Source of the DNA: Rhizobiales bacterium 62-17
Lineage (GTDB): Bacteria; Pseudomonadota; Alphaproteobacteria; Rhizobiales; Beijerinckiaceae
Assembly (NCBI GenBank): GCA_001898965.1
Contig: MKVW01000004.1
Span: 599,307-663,306 of the forward strand
Length of the DNA stretch: 64,000 bases
Direction: 5' to 3'
Positions within the stretch are counted from its first letter, which is position 1; each line of letters begins with the position of its first letter. A program made the translations under genes and the position numbers. Shown piece by piece: positions 1-9,297 of this stretch. Below the pieces are notes generated by a model. The model had not been told where the DNA came from and did no database searches. It saw only the letters and a program-made list of their open reading frames with translations.

Positions 1-274
1 GCCAACTGTCGAGAATCAGCGGCCAGGCGTGCGCCGGAATGCGCAACCGCGTCAGGTCTTTTTCGCTGCCGACGACACGGCCGACCACGTCGCGACACAA
101 CGCCGCCAGTTCCTGCGATGGCGTTTCGAGATCTTTCTCGATCTGATCGAGGGTGAAGGCGTAATAAGCTTCGTCCTGCCAATAGGGCTGTCCATCGGCC
201 GCATGATAGGTAAAGCCGATCTGGCGCGCGTAATCGGCGAAGTCTGGGCGCGGCGCGATGCGCAAGCGCCTCAT
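1..274 (-). CDS. Glutathionylspermidine synthase-like ATP-grasp protein (YgiC/YjfC family), 3' end outside window
   Basis: The first 91 residues are present; the gene runs off the left edge. The N-terminus (MRRLRIAPRPDF, then GQPYWQDEAYYAFTLDQIE and RIPAHAWPLILDSW) matches the pre-ATP-grasp part of the YgiC/YjfC branch of glutathionylspermidine synthetases, cytoplasmic C-N ligases of uncertain natural substrate. The ATG follows directly on the stop codon of the upstream gene, so translation is probably coupled. The order DUF350, DUF1190-like, GSP-synthase-like is the same association as E. coli yjfL-yjfM-yjfC, which supports the call. The catalytic ATP-grasp region cannot be inspected here. 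Confidence 0.85.
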   Translation of the reverse strand, partial: MRRLRIAPRPDFADYARQIGFTYHAADGQPYWQDEAYYAFTLDQIEKDLETPSQELAALCRDVVGRVVGSEKDLTRLRIPAHAWPLILDSW

Positions 275-646
275 CTAGCCACCACCGGAGAAATGGAAGC
301 CGCCGCTCGATCCAAAGCCTCCCCGCGCGACCGTGCTATGGCCCGACCCGGAATCCGAGCCCGACGACCCAAAGCCCCAGGAAGAGCGAGACGAGGAGGA
401 ACCGCCATGGGATGAACCGCTCGACGAACTGCGCGACGACGAACATTGCTGCTGGCCCGTCGCCGGATCGACCTCGCACTGTTCACGCGGCGTGAACGCG
501 AAAATCGACATGCCGCCGGCCGCGATGAGGCCAATGGCGAGCGTGCTCTTGCGGCCCGCCGACATGCCCGGCTTCTTCGACAGGCTGTGTTTTGCAGCAC
601 CCGGCTGGCCCAGATTGATGGGACGTTTGGCGGGATTGGTGCTCAT
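275..646 (-). CDS. Small Ser/Gly-rich membrane-anchored protein, DUF1190 (YgiB/YjfM)-like
   Basis: 123 residues. There is one probable membrane helix at about residues 34-52, two cysteines (CEVDPATGQQQC), a long Ser-rich linker and a C-terminus containing TVARGGFGSSGG. YgiB/DUF1190 proteins have a similar RGGFG tail and always sit beside a GSP-synthase-like gene, as here. It is shorter than E. coli YgiB and mostly low complexity, so the assignment rests on the tail motif plus context. It lies 7 bp downstream of the DUF350 gene and directly abuts the GSP-synthase-like start. Confidence 0.65.
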   Translation of the reverse strand: MSTNPAKRPINLGQPGAAKHSLSKKPGMSAGRKSTLAIGLIAAGGMSIFAFTPREQCEVDPATGQQQCSSSRSSSSGSSHGGSSSSRSSWGFGSSGSDSGSGHSTVARGGFGSSGGFHFSGGG

Positions 647-653
647 GCTGGGC

Positions 654-1061
654 TCACGGCGTCATGCTGCTGGCACTGACGATGCCGACCGTCAGCGAAA
701 CCGTGCCAAGCCAGATCGCCGCGGCGATCGAATTGTCCTCGATGCTCTTTGAAAGAGTGGGATGCGCCAGCCGCGCCAGGCCATAGCCCGCCACCTGCAC
801 GATGAGGGACACCAGCGCCCAGATCGCGAAATCGACCATCCCGGCCGAATGTCGGATCGCCGAGGTCAGCGGCATGGCGAAGCCGATCAGGCTCATGCCC
901 AGTGCCACGGCGGCTGAGGCATTGTGATTCTCGACGATCAGGGTGAATTCGCGATGCGGCGTGATGCGCGTGTAGATCAGCAGAAAGAGCGCGCAAAAAC
1001 CAATGGCGGCGACGAGATAGGCGGCGAAGGCCGGCAAGCCGCTCAAGGATGAAACGATCAC
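654..1061 (-). CDS. DUF350 family membrane protein (YjfL-like)
   Basis: 135 residues with four predicted membrane helices (about 10-30, 48-68, 80-100, 112-130). The acidic/polar loops, such as the ENHNASAAVALG segment, are typical of DUF350. The start is a GTG; I see no ATG in frame near it. It heads a three-gene set with the DUF1190-like and GSP-synthase-like genes. Its biochemical role is unknown. The conserved linkage suggests a membrane partner of the ligase, which is inference. Confidence 0.75.
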   Translation of the reverse strand: MIVSSLSGLPAFAAYLVAAIGFCALFLLIYTRITPHREFTLIVENHNASAAVALGMSLIGFAMPLTSAIRHSAGMVDFAIWALVSLIVQVAGYGLARLAHPTLSKSIEDNSIAAAIWLGTVSLTVGIVSASSMTP

Positions 1062-1133
1062 GGGTCACCATCCATCGTCACGAAGTCAGAGCATACTACG
1101 GCTCAGATCGCGATTTTGTGAACCGTCGATCGC

Positions 1134-1541
1134 TTAGGCCGGCTTCTTGCGCTTGCCGCCCCGCCGCTTTGCCCCCGGCGGATTGGCCGGATCGAAACCA
1201 TAATCGTAAGTCAGCTCCTCGCCGCGTGCGATATCGCACAGCGCGCGGATCCATACGCCCCCGCGATGCATGATGGCATCGGCGTTCGGCGTCAGCGAGT
1301 GGTTGATGTAAATCGCTTCATTGCCGCCCACGAGGCCATCGACATAGTGGGTATCGAGCTTGAACAGCAGCGTATAGCCAATGGAATTATAGAACTTGTC
1401 GCGCCGCCGGCCCTCGGCCAGGGAAACCTTCTGACCCGTATATTCGATGATCCAGGCACCGGCCGGAATCCGCTCGGCCGCGAAGAGGCCGCGTCCATGG
1501 ATCGCCGATTGGCCCAGTTTCAATCGATAGGTCTTCGCCAT
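1134..1541 (-). CDS. SET-domain protein lysine methyltransferase-like
   Basis: 135 residues, essentially one SET domain. Visible motifs are the N-terminal IHGRGLFAAERIPAG segment, the AdoMet/pseudoknot motif YINHSLTPNAD and the C-terminal GEELTYDYGFDP. The last 20 residues are Lys/Arg-rich (GAKRRGGKRKKPA). SET proteins transfer methyl groups from AdoMet to protein lysines; the target is unknown. There is no post-SET Cys cluster. It lies between the transglutaminase module and the DUF350 set, all on the minus strand, with short gaps on each side. Confidence 0.85.
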   Translation of the reverse strand: MAKTYRLKLGQSAIHGRGLFAAERIPAGAWIIEYTGQKVSLAEGRRRDKFYNSIGYTLLFKLDTHYVDGLVGGNEAIYINHSLTPNADAIMHRGGVWIRALCDIARGEELTYDYGFDPANPPGAKRRGGKRKKPA

Positions 1542-1609
1542 TTTCAGTCCATCGCCCGCGCTTCCAGGCGCAGAATCATCGCATTGCAGATTCGTGGATT
1601 TCGCGCAAA

Positions 1610-2491
1610 TCAGGCCGCGACGGGCGCCACGTCGACGCTGACCGACAGGCTGTCGCGTCCCGACCCGATGAAGACGCCTTTCACGGGCGACACATCGCTA
1701 TAGTCGCGGCCAATGGCGACCTCGACATGGTCGTCACCGATCAGCAAGGCGTTGGTTGGATCAAGACCGATCCAGCCGAATTCGGCGCCGCACCACAGCG
1801 AGACCCAGGCATGGGAGGCGTCGGCACCCTGCAAACGCGGCTGACCGCGTGGTGGAATGGTGCGGATATAACCGCTCACATAAGCAGCCGAGAGGCCGAG
1901 ACCGCGCAAGCCGGCAATCATCAGATGGGCGAAGTCCTGGCAGACGCCGCTGCGCTGTTCGAAGACCTGCGCCAAAGGCGTCGAGATCGCCGTTGTGCCC
2001 GGTACATAGCGGAATTCGTCGCGAATGCGCGTCATCAATGCGATGCCCGCTTCGAGGATCGGACGTCCTGGCGCAAAGCTCTCCCGCGCGAATTGCGTGG
2101 CCGGCGTCGAGAGATAGGCGAGCCGGCTGGCATAAAGGAAATGCACCGGCGACTGCGGGCCAAGCGACGGCGCATTCAGCGCGTCGCGAGCCACGGCTTC
2201 CCAGGGCCGCGTCAGAGCCGCTGCCGGCACCTGCGGCCGCTCGACCTCGATGCGCGAAACGGTGCGGATATCGAGCGCCTGATGCGGCCGCGTGATCTTG
2301 AGCACCGTCGTGCGATTGCCGAAGAAATCTCGCCGCGCCTGCATGTCCAACGCCGGCGGATCGATTTCGATGCGGGTCTCGATCACATGCTGGCCATTGC
2401 CTTCGTGCGGCGTCAGATGCAGCAAGAAATCGGCCGAGGCCACCGGCAATTCATATTCATAGCTGGTGACATGGGTGACGTCGTAGATCAT
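1610..2491 (-). CDS. Transglutaminase-like cysteine peptidase family protein
   Basis: 293 residues. An N-terminal bacterial transglutaminase beta domain (starting [13 protein letters not shown]) precedes a transglutaminase core. The presumed triad is the Cys in SGVCQDFAHL, the His in DASHAWVSLW and the Asp in IGLDPTN. There is no signal peptide, so it is probably cytoplasmic. The ATG overlaps the stop of the ATP-grasp/Alpha-E gene by 4 bp, which indicates coupling. Such proteins are predicted to act as peptidases or amidases on peptides made by the adjacent ATP-grasp ligase. Confidence 0.9.
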   Translation of the reverse strand: MIYDVTHVTSYEYELPVASADFLLHLTPHEGNGQHVIETRIEIDPPALDMQARRDFFGNRTTVLKITRPHQALDIRTVSRIEVERPQVPAAALTRPWEAVARDALNAPSLGPQSPVHFLYASRLAYLSTPATQFARESFAPGRPILEAGIALMTRIRDEFRYVPGTTAISTPLAQVFEQRSGVCQDFAHLMIAGLRGLGLSAAYVSGYIRTIPPRGQPRLQGADASHAWVSLWCGAEFGWIGLDPTNALLIGDDHVEVAIGRDYSDVSPVKGVFIGSGRDSLSVSVDVAPVAA

Positions 2492-5010
2492 GCGAGCCCC
2501 CTCACTTTCCCGGGGCTGGGTTCGCTCGCATCATGCAGGAAATAGCGGTCGGCGACGGCGATGGCCAATGAAACAAGGCGGTTCTCGTAATCGTAGATCG
2601 TCTGACCGGTGAGGCGACGCGCATCTTCCACGGCGAGATCGCTCTTCAGCTTCAGGGCGATCTGCCGCGGTTGTTCGAGCATGCCCGTTTCGCGCAGCGA
2701 CGGCAGGCCGGCGAGATGTTCCTCGATACGTGCCGCTTGGAAAGCGACAGAACGCGGATTGAATGCATCGAGCAGCGTCATGTCGCGCACCGGCGCCAGC
2801 GTCGCGCCAGTGAGATAACGCGAACGATAGGTGATCTGCGAATCGATCAGATCGAGCAGCACATCGAGCAATTCGAGATCGGCATCGTCACCGGCGAACT
2901 GACTGGCGAACCGCAAAGTGTTGATGCCGCGCTCGATGCGACGGCCCATGTCGAGGAAGTTCCAACCAGCCACCCGGTTCATATTCTCGTTGACGAAACC
3001 GGCGATGGCCGCAATCACCTGAAGCGCCTGCTCGCTCTGTTCGAGAACTCCAGCCTCGACGGCGCTCTGTCCCAAGGGCTTGCGCAGAATGTTTTCCAGG
3101 CGCCCGACGAGCAGCCAGACATCCGGCGAGAGCCGCTCGCGGATCGAAGAAGCGGCGCGCCGCGCGGCGATCGTATTCGACAAGGCCGAACCGTAATTGT
3201 TCTCGTCATGCAGCGCCGATTGCGCCATGTCGAGCGACAGGCTGCTCGCCACCACGCGCGGCGCCGCATCCCAGGATACGAGCAGCCGTTGCAACCGCTC
3301 CGCCGGACCGTGATCGACGCGTGTCGGCGCATCCGGATCCAGAGCTTTCGCGACAAGAGCCCGCACGATGCGCAGGATCGCCTCGACCCGTTCGAGATAA
3401 CGGCCGAACCAATAGAGATTATCGGCGGCGCGACTCGGCAGATTGCCGAGCAGACGGATGATCCGCACATCGTCGCCCGAAGGCAGCAGCGTTTCCATCT
3501 CCACCGGCTTGTCCGACAAGACCCAGACGTCGGCCGAACGCACGCTGGCATCCATCGAGACGGCGCGCGCATCGGAGCGATCGGAAACGCGACAGAACCC
3601 ACCCGGCAACACCTGCCAGCCATCGGGTGTCGCCGCCGCGAACACGCGCAGCACGAAGGGCCGTGGCACCAGTTGCGCCCGACCGCCGCCCGTTTCCCAG
3701 GACGGCGTCGTCGACAGGCGCACGACCTCTTGGCCGACATAGTCCATGCCGCGCGCTGTCATCGCCTCGACCAACCGCTCGCGCTCGGCCAGCGACAGTT
3801 CGCTGACGAGCGCGCTATGGCGGCCGTCGAAACCCGGCAGTTGATTGGCAAAGGCGCCGGAGACCGACAGATGATCGAGCTGTTCGAGCACCTCGCGACG
3901 CTGCCGCTCCTGGCCGCACCACCAGGTGGCGATGTTCGGCAGGCGCAGGTCCTCGCCCAGCAGATGACGCGCCAGCCCCGGCATGAAGGCCTGGAAGGCA
4001 CGCGCTTCCAGCAAGCCGGCGCCTGGCATATTGGCCATGCTTACTTTGCCCTGGCGGATCGCCTCGATCATACCGGGCACACCGAGACGCGACGCGCCGT
4101 TCAGCTCCAGCGGATCGCACCATTCCGCGTCGATACGGCGCCAGATCACATCGGCGCGCTTCAGCCCGGCGATGGTGCGCACATGCATCTTGCCGTCGGC
4201 GTAGACGAGATCGGCACCTTCGACCAAGAGGAAGCCAAGATACCGCGCCAGATAGGCCTGTTCGAAATAGGTCTGGCTGAAAGCACCTGGCGTCAGCAGA
4301 CAAATGCGCGGGTCCGATCGCTCGGCCGCATGGGCGAGCCCATCGCGAAAAGCCCGGAAGAACGGCGCCAGTCGCTGCACGTTCATATCACGATAAAGAC
4401 CGGGAAAGGCTTGTGACGTCACCAACCGATTGGCGAGCGCATAGCCGGCACCGGAAGGTGCTTGGGTGCGATCGCCCAACACCCACCAGCGCCCATCGGG
4501 ACCACGGCCGATGTCGGCGGCATAAAATTGCAGCCAGCGGCCACCAAAAGGTTTCGCGCCAGCCAACGGGCGCAAGAATTCCGGCGAACCGGCAACCACC
4601 GCTGCCGGCAAGGCACCGTCGCGCACCAATCGTCCATCGCCATAGAGATCGGCGATGATGCGATCGAGCAATTGCGCACGCTGAACAACGCCAGCCGAAA
4701 TCTCGTTCCACTCCGCCTGGGAGATCAGCAGCGGCAAGCCGCTCAGCGGCCAGGACTGTTCGTTGGTCTCGCCTGGGATGCGATAGGAAACGCCGCCCTC
4801 GCGGATACGTCGCTCGGCGGTCGCCAGACGTTGATCGAGATCGTCCTGATCGAACTGGCCGAGCGAATCGAGAAAGCCACGCCAATAGGCGCGCGGCTTC
4901 CCGTCCGGTCCTATGAACTCATCGGGAATGCCTGGCAGCGGTGCATAGGATTGCGTCCACGCCTGCGCACGCTGCGGCGTACGCACGGGGGACAGGAGCT
5001 CATCTGCCAA
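2488..5010 (-). CDS. Circularly permuted ATP-grasp peptide ligase fused to Alpha-E domain
   Basis: 840 residues. The circularly permuted ATP-grasp module (DUF404/407 type) covers roughly residues 80-480, with [18 protein letters not shown] and [12 protein letters not shown] visible. The Alpha-E helical domain (DUF403) covers about 510-830 and begins [20 protein letters not shown]. These two domains are often separate genes; here they are fused. The start is TTG just behind a GGAGGAAG ribosome site, inside the 3' end of the upstream gene (11 bp overlap). Iyer, Aravind and colleagues predicted that this trio builds and trims short peptides; no product is established. Confidence 0.9.
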   Translation of the reverse strand: MADELLSPVRTPQRAQAWTQSYAPLPGIPDEFIGPDGKPRAYWRGFLDSLGQFDQDDLDQRLATAERRIREGGVSYRIPGETNEQSWPLSGLPLLISQAEWNEISAGVVQRAQLLDRIIADLYGDGRLVRDGALPAAVVAGSPEFLRPLAGAKPFGGRWLQFYAADIGRGPDGRWWVLGDRTQAPSGAGYALANRLVTSQAFPGLYRDMNVQRLAPFFRAFRDGLAHAAERSDPRICLLTPGAFSQTYFEQAYLARYLGFLLVEGADLVYADGKMHVRTIAGLKRADVIWRRIDAEWCDPLELNGASRLGVPGMIEAIRQGKVSMANMPGAGLLEARAFQAFMPGLARHLLGEDLRLPNIATWWCGQERQRREVLEQLDHLSVSGAFANQLPGFDGRHSALVSELSLAERERLVEAMTARGMDYVGQEVVRLSTTPSWETGGGRAQLVPRPFVLRVFAAATPDGWQVLPGGFCRVSDRSDARAVSMDASVRSADVWVLSDKPVEMETLLPSGDDVRIIRLLGNLPSRAADNLYWFGRYLERVEAILRIVRALVAKALDPDAPTRVDHGPAERLQRLLVSWDAAPRVVASSLSLDMAQSALHDENNYGSALSNTIAARRAASSIRERLSPDVWLLVGRLENILRKPLGQSAVEAGVLEQSEQALQVIAAIAGFVNENMNRVAGWNFLDMGRRIERGINTLRFASQFAGDDADLELLDVLLDLIDSQITYRSRYLTGATLAPVRDMTLLDAFNPRSVAFQAARIEEHLAGLPSLRETGMLEQPRQIALKLKSDLAVEDARRLTGQTIYDYENRLVSLAIAVADRYFLHDASEPSPGKVRGLA

Positions 5011-8000
5011 TCTTCCTCCGCAGATCCAATGTCATCGGAAACTCCCCGGGAATTTCCTCGCGCGGCGGCTCGACGCGTCCCGGAGTATGCCCGTGATCCT
5101 GGAATCGCGCCAGCCGGCGCGCTTCCGCCTCATAGGAATTCACCGGAAATGTCTCATAATTGCGACCGCCCGGATGGGCCACGTGATAGACGCAACCGCC
5201 AAGCGAACGGCCGTTCCAGGTGTCGATAATGTCGAAGGTGAGCGGCGCATGCACCGCGATGGTCGGATGCATGCCGGCCGCCGGCTGCCAGGCCTTGAAG
5301 CGCACGGCGGCGACCGCTTCGCCGGCCGCGCCTGTCGAGGTCATCGGCATGCGCCGTCCGTTGCAGGCGATGACGTGCCGGCCCGGCACAAAGCCCGAAA
5401 CCTTCGCCTGCAACCGCTCGACCGAACTGTCGACATAGCGCACCGTGCCGCCGGCCGCGCCCTGCTCGCCGAGCACGTGCCAGGGCTCCAGCGCCTGCCG
5501 CAATTCCAGGGTCACGCCACCATGTTCGATCGTGCCATAGACCGGGAAGCGGAATTCGAACTGTGCCTGAAACCATTCCGGCGAAAATTCATAACCGGCG
5601 CCGCCAAGATCGCTCAGCACGCTCAGAAAATCTTCCCAGATGAAATGAGGCATCATGAAGCGATCGTGCAGCGACGTGCCCCAGCGCACCAGATTGCCCT
5701 GCTGCGGTTCGCGCCAGAACCAGGCCATCAGCGCACGCAACAGCAATTGCTGCGCCAGCGACATGCGTGCATCAGGCGGCATTTCGAACGCGCGGAATTC
5801 CACCAGCCCCAGGCGCCCTGTCGAACTGTCGGGCGAATAGAGCTTGTCGATGCAGATTTCGGCGCGATGCGTATTGCCGCTCACGTCGACGAGCAGATTG
5901 CGATAGAGCCGGTCCACCAGCCAGATCGGAAAGGCGCCCTCGCCCGGCATCGGCGTATTGGCGAGTGCGATCTCCAGTTCATAAAGCGAGTCATGACGCG
6001 CCTCATCGACGCGTGGCGCCTGGCTCGTCGGGCCGATGAACATGCCGGAGAACAGGTAGGACAGAGCCGGATGGCGCTGCCAATAGAGCACGAGGCTGCG
6101 CAGCATGTCGGGCCGGCGCAGGAAAGGTGAATCGGCTGGCGTGAGACCACCGAACACGAGATGATTGCCGCCCCCCGTGCCGGTGTGGCGGCCATCGGTC
6201 ATGAATTTATCGGCGCCAAGGCGCATCTGCCGCGCTTCCTCATAGAGCACGGTCGTCGTTTCCACCGCCTCGCGCCAGGAAGAGGCCGGATGAATGTTCA
6301 CCTCGATGACGCCAGGGTCGGGCGTCACCTTGATGAGATTGACGCGCGGATCGAAGGGCGGCGCATAGCCTTCCACATGGATCTTCAGCTTCTTTTCGCG
6401 CGCCACCTCTTCGACCGAAACGAGCAGTTCGACATAATCATCGAAGGTTTCCACCGGCGGCATGAAAACGCACAACAGACCGTCGCGCACTTCCACCGTC
6501 AACGCCGTGCGCACGGAATCTTCCGAAGGCGCCTGTTCCAGAACGTTCTGCCGGTCGCCGCCGCCACCATCGACCGCCACCGTCTGTTGCACGTGGCTTG
6601 GATCGTGCCCCGAAGGAGAGCCTGGGTCAGGCAAAGGCCCGCGCGACTCCAGCGGATCCTGCTCATGAGTGTAGGGATAGACGGAGGGCGGCACCCAGGG
6701 CAGCGCATTCATCGGCAGGCGCAAACCGATCGGTGAATCGCCCGGCGCCAGAAACAGCTTGCCACGCCGCAAGGCCCATTTCTCGCTGCGCCAGCGGCGC
6801 TGTGCTTTCACTTCAGCGTTCCAGCGTTGCACCGGCAGAACGAAACCGCTCGGTTGCGACAGACCGCGCTCGAAGGTACGCACCATGCGCGCGCGCTCTT
6901 CCGCATCATCGATCTTCGGATCGGACGGATCGACGTTGAAAGGCAGATTACCTTCACGCACCATCCAATGGGCGCTGTCTTCATAGGCGGCCAGAACGAA
7001 CTCCTGCTCGATGCCGATCTTCTCGGCGATCCCATCCGCCAAGGTCGCCGCCTGATCGATGGTGGCGCGACCCCCATTGTCCATCGTCGAAATCAAGCCC
7101 GGATCGCTCCACAGCGGCTTGCCGTCCTTGCGCCAATAGAGCGAGAAAGCCCAGCGCGGCAGGCTCTCGCCCGGATACCATTTGCCCTGACCATAGTGCA
7201 GAAAGCCGCCGGGCGCGAAGCGTTCGCGCAAACGGCGGATCAATTCATCGGCCAGCGCGCGCTTGGTCGGACCAACGGCGGCGGTGTTCCATTCCGGCGC
7301 TTCGAAATCGTCGATCGACACGAAGGTCGGCTCGCCGCCCATGGTGAGGCGCATGTCCTGCGCGAGGATATCACGATCGACCGCTTCTCCCAGTTCGTCG
7401 AGCGCCTGCCAGGCCTCGCTTGAAAACGGCAAGGTGATGCGCGGCGCTTCGTTGATGCGGTTGATGTGCATGTCGAAATGGAATTCGACATTGGCCGGCT
7501 CAACGAGGCCGCTGATCGGCGCGGCGGAGCGATAATGCGGCGTGGCGCACAGCGGCAGATGGCCTTCACCGCACAATAGGCCCGAAGTCGCATCGAGGCC
7601 GATCCAGCCGGCGCCTGGAATATAGACTTCAGCCCAGGCGTGCAGATCGGTGAAATCCTTGTCGGTGCCTTTCGGCCCATCGACCGGATCGACATCGGCC
7701 TTCAACTGAATGAGATAGCCAGAGACGAAACGCGCGGCGAGCCCGAGGCGGCGCAGGATCTGCACCAGAAGCCAGGCGGAATCGCGGCACGAGCCGGTAC
7801 CAAGCTCCAGCGTTTCCTCCGGCGCCTGCACGCCGGCTTCCATGCGAATGACATAGCGGATCTGCTGTTGCAGCCGCATGTTGAGATCGACGATGAAATC
7901 GATGGTGCGATTTCTGGCGCGCGGCAGATCGGCAATGAATTTGTCGAGCAGCGGCGTCGAGGGTTCGAGCTCGAGATAGGCGGCCAGCTCTACCTGCAAT

Positions 8001-8326
8001 TCGTCGGAATAGGCGAAGGGGAATTCTTCCGCATAGGGCTCGACGAAAAAGTCGAACGGATTGACCACCGCCATCTCGGCGACGAGATCGACCGTGACGG
8101 AGAATTTCGTCGTCTTCTCCGGGAAGACGAAACGGGCCAGCCAATTGCCGTGCGGGTCCTGCTGCCAGTTGATGAAATGGTTTTCGGGAACGACCTTCAG
8201 CGAATAGCCCGTCACCTTGGTCCGGCAATGCGGCGCCGGGCGCAGGCGGATGAGCTGCGGCCCGAGCGCGATCGGCCGATCATATTTATAGCTGGTGACG
8301 TGGTGGAGCGCGACGTTGAGTGCCAA
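5000..8326 (-). CDS. Transglutaminase-like protein with C-terminal DUF2126 domain
   Basis: 1108 residues. The N-terminal beta domain ([17 protein letters not shown]) is followed by a transglutaminase core with Cys in [12 protein letters not shown], His in DLHAWAEVY and Asp in IGLDATSG. About 780 residues of DUF2126 follow, with conserved [14 protein letters not shown] and [11 protein letters not shown] segments. The start appears to be TTG; family members begin at this point and no nearby ATG is in frame. It is the first gene of the overlapping three-gene operon with the ATP-grasp/Alpha-E ligase and the second transglutaminase. The function of DUF2126 is unknown; the GGGNH-type motifs suggest a catalytic domain. 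Confidence 0.9.
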   Translation of the reverse strand: MALNVALHHVTSYKYDRPIALGPQLIRLRPAPHCRTKVTGYSLKVVPENHFINWQQDPHGNWLARFVFPEKTTKFSVTVDLVAEMAVVNPFDFFVEPYAEEFPFAYSDELQVELAAYLELEPSTPLLDKFIADLPRARNRTIDFIVDLNMRLQQQIRYVIRMEAGVQAPEETLELGTGSCRDSAWLLVQILRRLGLAARFVSGYLIQLKADVDPVDGPKGTDKDFTDLHAWAEVYIPGAGWIGLDATSGLLCGEGHLPLCATPHYRSAAPISGLVEPANVEFHFDMHINRINEAPRITLPFSSEAWQALDELGEAVDRDILAQDMRLTMGGEPTFVSIDDFEAPEWNTAAVGPTKRALADELIRRLRERFAPGGFLHYGQGKWYPGESLPRWAFSLYWRKDGKPLWSDPGLISTMDNGGRATIDQAATLADGIAEKIGIEQEFVLAAYEDSAHWMVREGNLPFNVDPSDPKIDDAEERARMVRTFERGLSQPSGFVLPVQRWNAEVKAQRRWRSEKWALRRGKLFLAPGDSPIGLRLPMNALPWVPPSVYPYTHEQDPLESRGPLPDPGSPSGHDPSHVQQTVAVDGGGGDRQNVLEQAPSEDSVRTALTVEVRDGLLCVFMPPVETFDDYVELLVSVEEVAREKKLKIHVEGYAPPFDPRVNLIKVTPDPGVIEVNIHPASSWREAVETTTVLYEEARQMRLGADKFMTDGRHTGTGGGNHLVFGGLTPADSPFLRRPDMLRSLVLYWQRHPALSYLFSGMFIGPTSQAPRVDEARHDSLYELEIALANTPMPGEGAFPIWLVDRLYRNLLVDVSGNTHRAEICIDKLYSPDSSTGRLGLVEFRAFEMPPDARMSLAQQLLLRALMAWFWREPQQGNLVRWGTSLHDRFMMPHFIWEDFLSVLSDLGGAGYEFSPEWFQAQFEFRFPVYGTIEHGGVTLELRQALEPWHVLGEQGAAGGTVRYVDSSVERLQAKVSGFVPGRHVIACNGRRMPMTSTGAAGEAVAAVRFKAWQPAAGMHPTIAVHAPLTFDIIDTWNGRSLGGCVYHVAHPGGRNYETFPVNSYEAEARRLARFQDHGHTPGRVEPPREEIPGEFPMTLDLRRKIGR

Positions 8327-8456
8327 GCTGCTGATTTCCCGAAAGTTGCGGTAACCCGATCAGGCAGGCAAGCTTCATGCCCAGGCTGACCCGGCAACCG
8401 TCGGTCCCGCTTCTTTCATAGCCCTCGACAGGGAGAGGCGCCACCACCGCCAGATA

Positions 8457-9131
8457 TCAGAGGCGCGATCCAGCGGCGCGGCGGCCGCCGTGGCTCATCT
8501 GATCGAAGGCGTCCTCGACCAGATTCACATGGTCGAGCATCGCCGCATGCGCCGTGGCCGAATCGCCGGCCAGGATCGCCGTGACCACCCGCTCGTGTTC
8601 CGCATGGGATTGGCGCAAGCGGCCCGGCGCCCGAAACTGCGCCCGCCGGAACGGATCGAGACGACGGCGCAACGTCAGTGCGAAATCGTTCATGGTAGCG
8701 TTATGCGCGCCGGCATAGATCGTCACGTGGAACTGTCGATTGGCCTCGACATAGTCAGACTCATTGCCGGCTTCGACCATGCCGGCCATGGTTTGGTGCA
8801 GAGCTTGCAGACGGCGACGCTCGATCGGATTCATGGAAAGCGCTGAGAGACGGGCACAAGTTGCTTCCACCTCGCCCATCGCAACGAACAGTTCGCTTAG
8901 CCGATCGGCGGTGATGGCGGCGACATGCGCGCCGCGCCGCGGCTGCATGTCGATCAAGCCCGTCGCCACGAGCTGACGCAAAGCTTCGCGCACCGGCGTG
9001 CGCGACACCTTGAACCGTTCGGCCAGCATATGCTCGTCGAGCCGCATGCCCGGGACGAAACTGCCCGTCAGGATTTCGTCGGCGATCTGCCCTGCGAGAA
9101 CTTCCGAACGGGTTCTGCCCTCAACTGCCAT
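8457..9131 (-). CDS. GntR family (FCD) transcriptional regulator of the Atz-like operon
   Basis: 224 residues. An N-terminal winged helix (residues 8-75, with HMLAERFKVSRTPVREALRQL) and a C-terminal FCD ligand domain (about 85-215) place it in the FadR subfamily. FCD His/Asp residues that normally bind a metal are present (for example EANRQFHVTIY). It is transcribed divergently from the ABC-transporter/allophanate operon across a 166 bp gap containing phased repeats. It is therefore probably the local repressor, released by a pathway intermediate. The ligand is not deducible from sequence. Confidence 0.9.
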   Translation of the reverse strand: MAVEGRTRSEVLAGQIADEILTGSFVPGMRLDEHMLAERFKVSRTPVREALRQLVATGLIDMQPRRGAHVAAITADRLSELFVAMGEVEATCARLSALSMNPIERRRLQALHQTMAGMVEAGNESDYVEANRQFHVTIYAGAHNATMNDFALTLRRRLDPFRRAQFRAPGRLRQSHAEHERVVTAILAGDSATAHAAMLDHVNLVEDAFDQMSHGGRRAAGSRL

Positions 9132-9216
9132 CGGCTTGATCCACCTTCACGACCACGATCCTGCACAGCGCGCATGCAGGACAAGCAAAATTTGTGCAGC
9201 GCCGCTGAATCTATAG

Positions 9217-9264
9217 GCATGCAATTTCTAATATTTGTATGCAATATTTCTGTACCGCATGCAA
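9217..9264. promoter_or_regulatory. Three GNATGCAA direct repeats spaced exactly 20 bp (putative GntR operator)
   Basis: GCATGCAA at 9217-9224, GTATGCAA at 9237-9244 and GCATGCAA at 9257-9264 lie in the divergent intergenic region. Starts are 20 bp apart, close to two helical turns, so all face the same side of the DNA. The position between the GntR gene and the transporter start fits an operator array. Binding is inferred, not known. Confidence 0.5.
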
Positions 9265-9297
9265 GTCACAGCGGCGCAACCACAGGAAGATGACTCC

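Noticed and set aside
2671-4416. Long plus-strand open frame opposite the ATP-grasp/Alpha-E gene
   Set aside because: No family features and fully antisense to a well-supported gene; such frames are expected in GC-rich DNA.
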